Assembly: GCF_022758235.1 (NCBI RefSeq)
Contig: NZ_JALEBG010000001.1
Coordinates: forward strand, 2,852,001-2,916,000
DNA: 64,000 nt
DNA from: Pontibacter liquoris
Lineage (GTDB): Bacteria; Bacteroidota; Bacteroidia; Cytophagales; Hymenobacteraceae
Reading direction: 5' to 3'
Position 1 is the stretch's first letter, and each line of letters opens with the position of its first letter. The position numbers and the translations under genes are program-made. Of the stretch, positions 59,960 through 64,000 are shown in pieces. The notes beneath the pieces were generated by a model. The model did not search any database and was not told the origin of the DNA. It worked only from the letters and a program-made list of their open reading frames with translations.

Positions 59960-62900
59960 ATGGCAAAAGCTACCCCCGCTTCAAAAGGCCTGACCATTTC
60001 CAGGCTGTTTACCAAATCAGGCACCAGCCCCTTCGACCTGTTCCGCTACGAGCGCCGCTCCTCCACCATCCGCACGCCCGATGGTAAGGTGGTAGCCGAG
60101 CGAAATGAAGTGGAAGTACCGGTCGGCTGGTCGCAGATCGCCACCGATATTTTAGCCCAGAAGTACCTGCGCCAGGCAGGCGTGCCGCAGCCCGATGGCA
60201 GCACCGGCGCCGAAACCTCTGTAAAACAGGTGGTACACCGCCTGGCCAACTGCTGGAAAGTATGGGGCCTGCGGCATGGTTATTTCCAGACCAAAGCGGA
60301 TGCAACGGCATTTTATGATGAGCTGGTCTTCCTGCTACTTGGCCAGTATGCCGCCCCCAATTCGCCGCAATGGTTTAACACCGGCCTCTATGAAAGCTAT
60401 GGTCTGAAAGGCAAGGCACAGGGCCACTTTTATGTAGACCCCGACACCGGCACCCTGCAGGAGTCGTCCTCGGCGTATGAGCGGCCGCAGCCCCATGCCT
60501 GCTTTATACTTGGCGTATCAGACGACCTGGTAAACAAAGGCGGCATTATGGACCTGTGGGTGCAGGAAGGGCGCATTTTCAAGTATGGCTCGGGCGTGGG
60601 CACAAACTTCTCTACCATCCGGGGCAAAGACGAGCCGCTGGGCGGTGGCGGCAGCTCCTCCGGCCTGATGTCGTTTCTGAAGATCGGCGACCGGGCGGCA
60701 GGCGCGATCAAATCCGGGGGAACCACGCGGCGGGCAGCCAAAATGGTGTGCCTGGACCTGGATCACCCCGAGATCGAGGCCTTCATTAACTGGAAAAAAG
60801 AAGAGGAGCGCAAAGTGGCCGCCTTAATTGCTGGCGGCTATAGTGCCGATTACGACGGTGAAGCGTACCAAACCGTTTCGGGGCAAAACTCCAATAACTC
60901 GGTGCGTGTGCCCGATGCTTTTATGGAAGCGCTGCAAAAAGGGGAAGACTGGGCGCTGACTGCCCGTACCGATCACAGCGAGATGAAACGCATTCCGGCC
61001 CGGCAGCTCTGGCAGCAGATTGCCGATGCGGCCTGGGCCTGCGCCGACCCAGGGCTGCAGTTCGACACCACCATCAACGACTGGCATACCTGCCCTGCCG
61101 AAGGCCCGATCCGTGCTTCGAACCCCTGCTCGGAGTACATGTTCCTGGATAATACGGCCTGCAACCTCGCGTCGCTCAACCTGCTCAAATTCTACGATAC
61201 CGAAACGCAGCTTTTTGATGTGACAGCCTTTGCACATGCCTGCCGCCTATGGACGGTGGCGCTGGAAATATCGGTGCTGATGGCGCAGTTCCCATCCGAA
61301 GAAGTGGCACAACGCTCCTACGATTACCGCACCATTGGTTTGGGCTATGCCAACCTGGGGGCGCTGCTGATGGTGCAGGGCCTGCCCTACAACAGCGCGC
61401 AGGCCCGCAATACGGCAGCCGCTATCACGGCACTGATGACGGGTACGGCCTATAAAACATCCGCAGAAATGGCCGCCCTGCTCGGTGCTTTCGCAAAGTA
61501 TGCTCCTAATAAAGAGGCGATGCTGCGCGTGATGCGCAACCACCGCTATGCCGCCTACAACCAGTCTGACAAGTATGAGAACCTGCATATTGCGCCGCAG
61601 GGACTGGACGAGGCCCATTGTCCGCCTTATTTAGTGCAGGCTGCCCGCCATGCCTGGGACGAAGCGCTGCAACAGGGTCTGAAGTATGGCTACCGCAATG
61701 CGCAGGCCACCGTTATCGCCCCAACAGGCACTATCGGCCTGCTGATGGATTGCGACACAACCGGCGTAGAACCTGATTTTGCGCTGGTAAAGTATAAAAA
61801 GCTGGCGGGTGGGGGCTATTTCAAGATCATCAACCAAAGTATACCCGCTGCCCTGGCGCGGCTGGGTTATACTTCAGAAGAGCAGGCCGCTATTGTAAAC
61901 TATGCCAAAGGGCATGCTACCCTGCAAGGCGCACCGCACCTGAACGCGCAGGCGCTGGCGCAGCTTGGCTTTACGGCCCCGGACCAGGCTACCCTGGAGG
62001 CGGCGCTTCCGACAGCTTACGATATTGAGGCGCTTTTTAGTACGTATACCTTGGGTGAAGACTGCCTGCAGCGGCTGGGGTTCGCGCCTGCACAGTACGT
62101 GCAGCCAACTTTCAGCCTGCTGCAGGCACTGGGCTTTACGGCAAAGCAGGTAGCCGATATGAACGACTACTGCTGCGGTACCATGACGGTAGAGGGTGCC
62201 CCTTTCCTGAAACCCGAGCATTACCCGGTGTTCGACTGCGCCAACCGCTGCGGCCACAAAGGCAGCCGCTACAGTCTGCCCGAGGGCCACATCCGGATGA
62301 TGGCTTCGGTGCAGCCCTTTATCTCGGGGGCCATCTCCAAAACCATCAACCTGCCGCACGAAACCACGGTGGCAGCAGTGGCCCGGTGCTACGAGCTGTC
62401 GTGGGAAATGGGCCTGAAAGCCTGCTCGCTGTACCGGGATGGCAGCAAACTCTCACAGCCGCTTTCCGCTAAAAATACCAGCACCCAAACCAGTGAACAG
62501 ACCGCGGCAGAGGTAACGCCAATTGAGCTGAACCATGATGCCGAACAGGTACTGCAGGCGGCCAAAGCCATCCTGGCCGATGCCGGCCAGGCGGGTTTCC
62601 GGCAGCAACTCGCCCATTTGGTAGAGCGCCACAAACTGCCCGACAAGCGCAAAGGCTTCACCCAGAAAGCAAAGATAGACGGCCACACTGTATATATCCG
62701 CACCGGCGAGTATGCCGACGGCACGCTGGGAGAGATCTTCATCGACATGTATAAAGAAGGGGCTTCGTTCCGCTCCATTCTCAATTGCTTTGCCATTGCC
62801 GTATCGCTGGGGCTGCAGTATGGCGTGCCGCTGGAGGAGTTCGTGAACCGCTTTACTTTTACCCGTTTCGAGCCGGCAGGCCGCGTGGAGCACCCCAACA

Positions 62901-63238
62901 TTAAATCGGCCACCTCGGTGTTCGATTACCTGTTCCGGCTGCTGGGCTATGAGTACCTGAACCGCAGCGACCTGGTGCATGTGCAGCAAGAGAAACAGCC
63001 CGAACCGCAGGCACCAGAACGCCAATCGGCCGCACCGGTGGCTGCAAGCATCAATAAAGCAAATGCCAGCTACCAGGTCGTGACGCAAAGCCGTACCCTC
63101 CTGATGGAGCAGACCCAGCAGGTGCTGGCCAGCATGATGGGCGACGCCCCGATCTGCAATACCTGCGGCCATATTACCATCCGCTCCGGCACCTGCTACA
63201 AATGCCTTAACTGCGGCAATAGCCTGGGTTGCAGCTAG
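59960..63238 (+). CDS. nrdJ: class II (adenosylcobalamin) ribonucleotide reductase
   Basis: 1092 residues. RNR barrel motifs: [61 protein letters not shown] (active-site Cys) and [20 protein letters not shown]; then a long C-terminal region with [24 protein letters not shown] (TSCPD-type domain) and a final zinc ribbon, CNTCGH... [14 protein letters not shown]. It makes deoxynucleotides without oxygen, using vitamin B12. ATG 59960 fits the family; an in-frame ATG at 59897 is possible. A long terminator follows. Confidence 0.94.
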   Translation: MAKATPASKGLTISRLFTKSGTSPFDLFRYERRSSTIRTPDGKVVAERNEVEVPVGWSQIATDILAQKYLRQAGVPQPDGSTGAETSVKQVVHRLANCWKVWGLRHGYFQTKADATAFYDELVFLLLGQYAAPNSPQWFNTGLYESYGLKGKAQGHFYVDPDTGTLQESSSAYERPQPHACFILGVSDDLVNKGGIMDLWVQEGRIFKYGSGVGTNFSTIRGKDEPLGGGGSSSGLMSFLKIGDRAAGAIKSGGTTRRAAKMVCLDLDHPEIEAFINWKKEEERKVAALIAGGYSADYDGEAYQTVSGQNSNNSVRVPDAFMEALQKGEDWALTARTDHSEMKRIPARQLWQQIADAAWACADPGLQFDTTINDWHTCPAEGPIRASNPCSEYMFLDNTACNLASLNLLKFYDTETQLFDVTAFAHACRLWTVALEISVLMAQFPSEEVAQRSYDYRTIGLGYANLGALLMVQGLPYNSAQARNTAAAITALMTGTAYKTSAEMAALLGAFAKYAPNKEAMLRVMRNHRYAAYNQSDKYENLHIAPQGLDEAHCPPYLVQAARHAWDEALQQGLKYGYRNAQATVIAPTGTIGLLMDCDTTGVEPDFALVKYKKLAGGGYFKIINQSIPAALARLGYTSEEQAAIVNYAKGHATLQGAPHLNAQALAQLGFTAPDQATLEAALPTAYDIEALFSTYTLGEDCLQRLGFAPAQYVQPTFSLLQALGFTAKQVADMNDYCCGTMTVEGAPFLKPEHYPVFDCANRCGHKGSRYSLPEGHIRMMASVQPFISGAISKTINLPHETTVAAVARCYELSWEMGLKACSLYRDGSKLSQPLSAKNTSTQTSEQTAAEVTPIELNHDAEQVLQAAKAILADAGQAGFRQQLAHLVERHKLPDKRKGFTQKAKIDGHTVYIRTGEYADGTLGEIFIDMYKEGASFRSILNCFAIAVSLGLQYGVPLEEFVNRFTFTRFEPAGRVEHPNIKSATSVFDYLFRLLGYEYLNRSDLVHVQQEKQPEPQAPERQSAAPVAASINKANASYQVVTQSRTLLMEQTQQVLASMMGDAPICNTCGHITIRSGTCYKCLNCGNSLGCS

Positions 63239-63253
63239 GATAGTACCACCAAG

Positions 63254-63302
63254 AAAAAGCCTGCCTTTGGCTGACCAGATCAGCAAAAGGCAGGCTTTTT
63301 TA
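63254..63302 (+). terminator. 21-bp terminator after nrdJ
   Basis: 63254-63274 pairs with 63280-63300 with one mismatch; loop CCAGA, followed by TT. Both arms end in A/T runs. Confidence 0.85.
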
Positions 63303-63435
63303 TTTCGATGCTTCAAATAATATTTTACTTGCTCCTGTTAACCATAACCAATAACGCAGCACGCCGACGCGGACCTACGAAAGTATGCAGGCAGAGAAAA
63401 GGGAAAGTAACGAAAGAGTAAGATAGGACGGAAAA

Positions 63436-64000
63436 TTATACCTGACTGTGCTGCAGCTCCGGTGTGAGCGGCAACCTTATACTTTTGCGGCCTGAAAACT
63501 GGGCCAGGTAAAACAGCACTATACCCAACGGCAGCGCTACGCTGATCAGGAACAGAAGTCCGAAATAGTGAGGGATCAGGCCGCTGCCAGCCCAGAAAAA
63601 GATACCCTGTAGAAAAAGGAGGGCTTCGCTGCTTATGAGCGCGGCCACGAACAAACCCATACCCCAGCGGCTTTGCCAGCTTTTAAAGCTGAGCCAGCCC
63701 TGCTGCACAAAAAATGCCAGTACGAACAGGCTGATAAAACCCAGCAGCACCAGGTGCAAGTAGCCGATCACGAAATTGCGCTGTTGGTAAGCCAGGTTGG
63801 CCACATACGGAAAAGCTGTAGCGAACTGCATGAGTATCTTCAGCACAAAAGCCAAGCCCGAGAGCAGCCATAACCTCCTGGTCCAGCTATTCCCTGAACC
63901 CGGCACAGCCGTGCGTAGGGGCAGAAGCAACCGAAGCAGCACCACCAGGCCAATAACCTGCGCGAAAGCAGCCGCGCCACCTAGCAGATAAAGTAGGGCA
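63436..64000 (-). CDS. multi-helix membrane protein (partial, N-terminus outside)
   Basis: The frame is open from the window's right edge to the stop at 63436, giving about 187 visible residues with five or six membrane helices. One helix reads GYLHLVLLGFISLFVLAF, similar in style to the His-bearing helices of the oxidase-I/NnrS-like protein at 56040-57347. No true start is needed inside the window; the GTG at 63945 is internal. The family is not certain. Confidence 0.6.
   Translation of the reverse strand, partial: ALLYLLGGAAAFAQVIGLVVLLRLLLPLRTAVPGSGNSWTRRLWLLSGLAFVLKILMQFATAFPYVANLAYQQRNFVIGYLHLVLLGFISLFVLAFFVQQGWLSFKSWQSRWGMGLFVAALISSEALLFLQGIFFWAGSGLIPHYFGLLFLISVALPLGIVLFYLAQFSGRKSIRLPLTPELQHSQV

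Noticed and set aside
1..64000. tRNA or rRNA genes, CRISPR arrays, transposases, prophage or toxin-antitoxin genes
   Set aside because: Intergenic regions were read for cloverleaf ends, regular direct repeats and family motifs; none was found. A covariance-model scan would settle this.

Overview
The window reads as chromosomal DNA from a Bacteroidetes bacterium, most likely order Cytophagales, family Hymenobacteraceae (Pontibacter/Hymenobacter-like). This is inferred from a 1212-residue secreted metalloprotease with a type IX secretion C-terminal sorting tail, lipoproteins and outer-membrane barrels of Bacteroidetes type, promoter-like TTcG-N20-TAnnTTTG spacing before topB, and the protein families present. 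No rRNA, tRNA, IS transposase, phage gene or CRISPR array was recognised. Genes sit on both strands in short runs, and many are closed by strong, often perfect, hairpin terminators.

Layout. 0-9 kb: envelope proteins (barrel, lipoprotein, 3D-domain protein), an NdpA-type nucleoid protein, an HD hydrolase, an odd ion channel and an alpha/beta hydrolase. 9-24.7 kb: rhomboid protease, GH3 hexosaminidase, Nudix enzyme, two SDRs, M28 and M48 peptidases, a sodium:solute symporter, two paralogous LEA14-like lipoproteins, PAP2 phosphatase and a PQQ-type sugar dehydrogenase. 24.8-43.5 kb: tex, a newly read 56-residue membrane protein, a ceramidase-like lipoprotein, the M36 protease, Bcp peroxiredoxin, a GT-C glycosyltransferase, an L,D-transpeptidase, succinate-semialdehyde-type dehydrogenase, a YdcF protein and a metallophosphoesterase/barrel pair. 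43.5-49.6 kb: topB and hemA, bracketed by two ~785-nt directly repeated non-coding units, each made of at least six short, mostly palindromic blocks. 49.6-64 kb: a regulatory and metabolic region that looks devoted to oxygen/nitric-oxide status.

The last region is the most coherent system. It holds a kinase with two tandem FixL-type PAS domains that keep the haem-ligand His and distal-pocket residues, its response regulator, a REC-kinase overlapping a REC-CRP/FNR fusion regulator, a universal stress protein, an Rrf2 regulator with an IscR-like Cys3His set, and an overlapping operon of hemerythrin, DUF1858-DUF2249-DUF2249, an oxidase-subunit-I/NnrS-like membrane protein and a DUF59/MIP18 Fe-S assembly factor. 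Next come a DUF2249-fused RIC Fe-S repair protein and a divergent oxygen-independent class II (B12) ribonucleotide reductase. CRP/FNR-type half-site pairs lie in two divergent promoters of this region.

Across the whole window the heptamer AAGTATA/TATACTT is strikingly frequent: roughly 100 copies by hand count against about 6-8 expected. It lies on both strands, in genes and between them, and often within terminator stems or loops. It behaves like a genome-wide signal word and is the most novel sequence-level pattern seen here.
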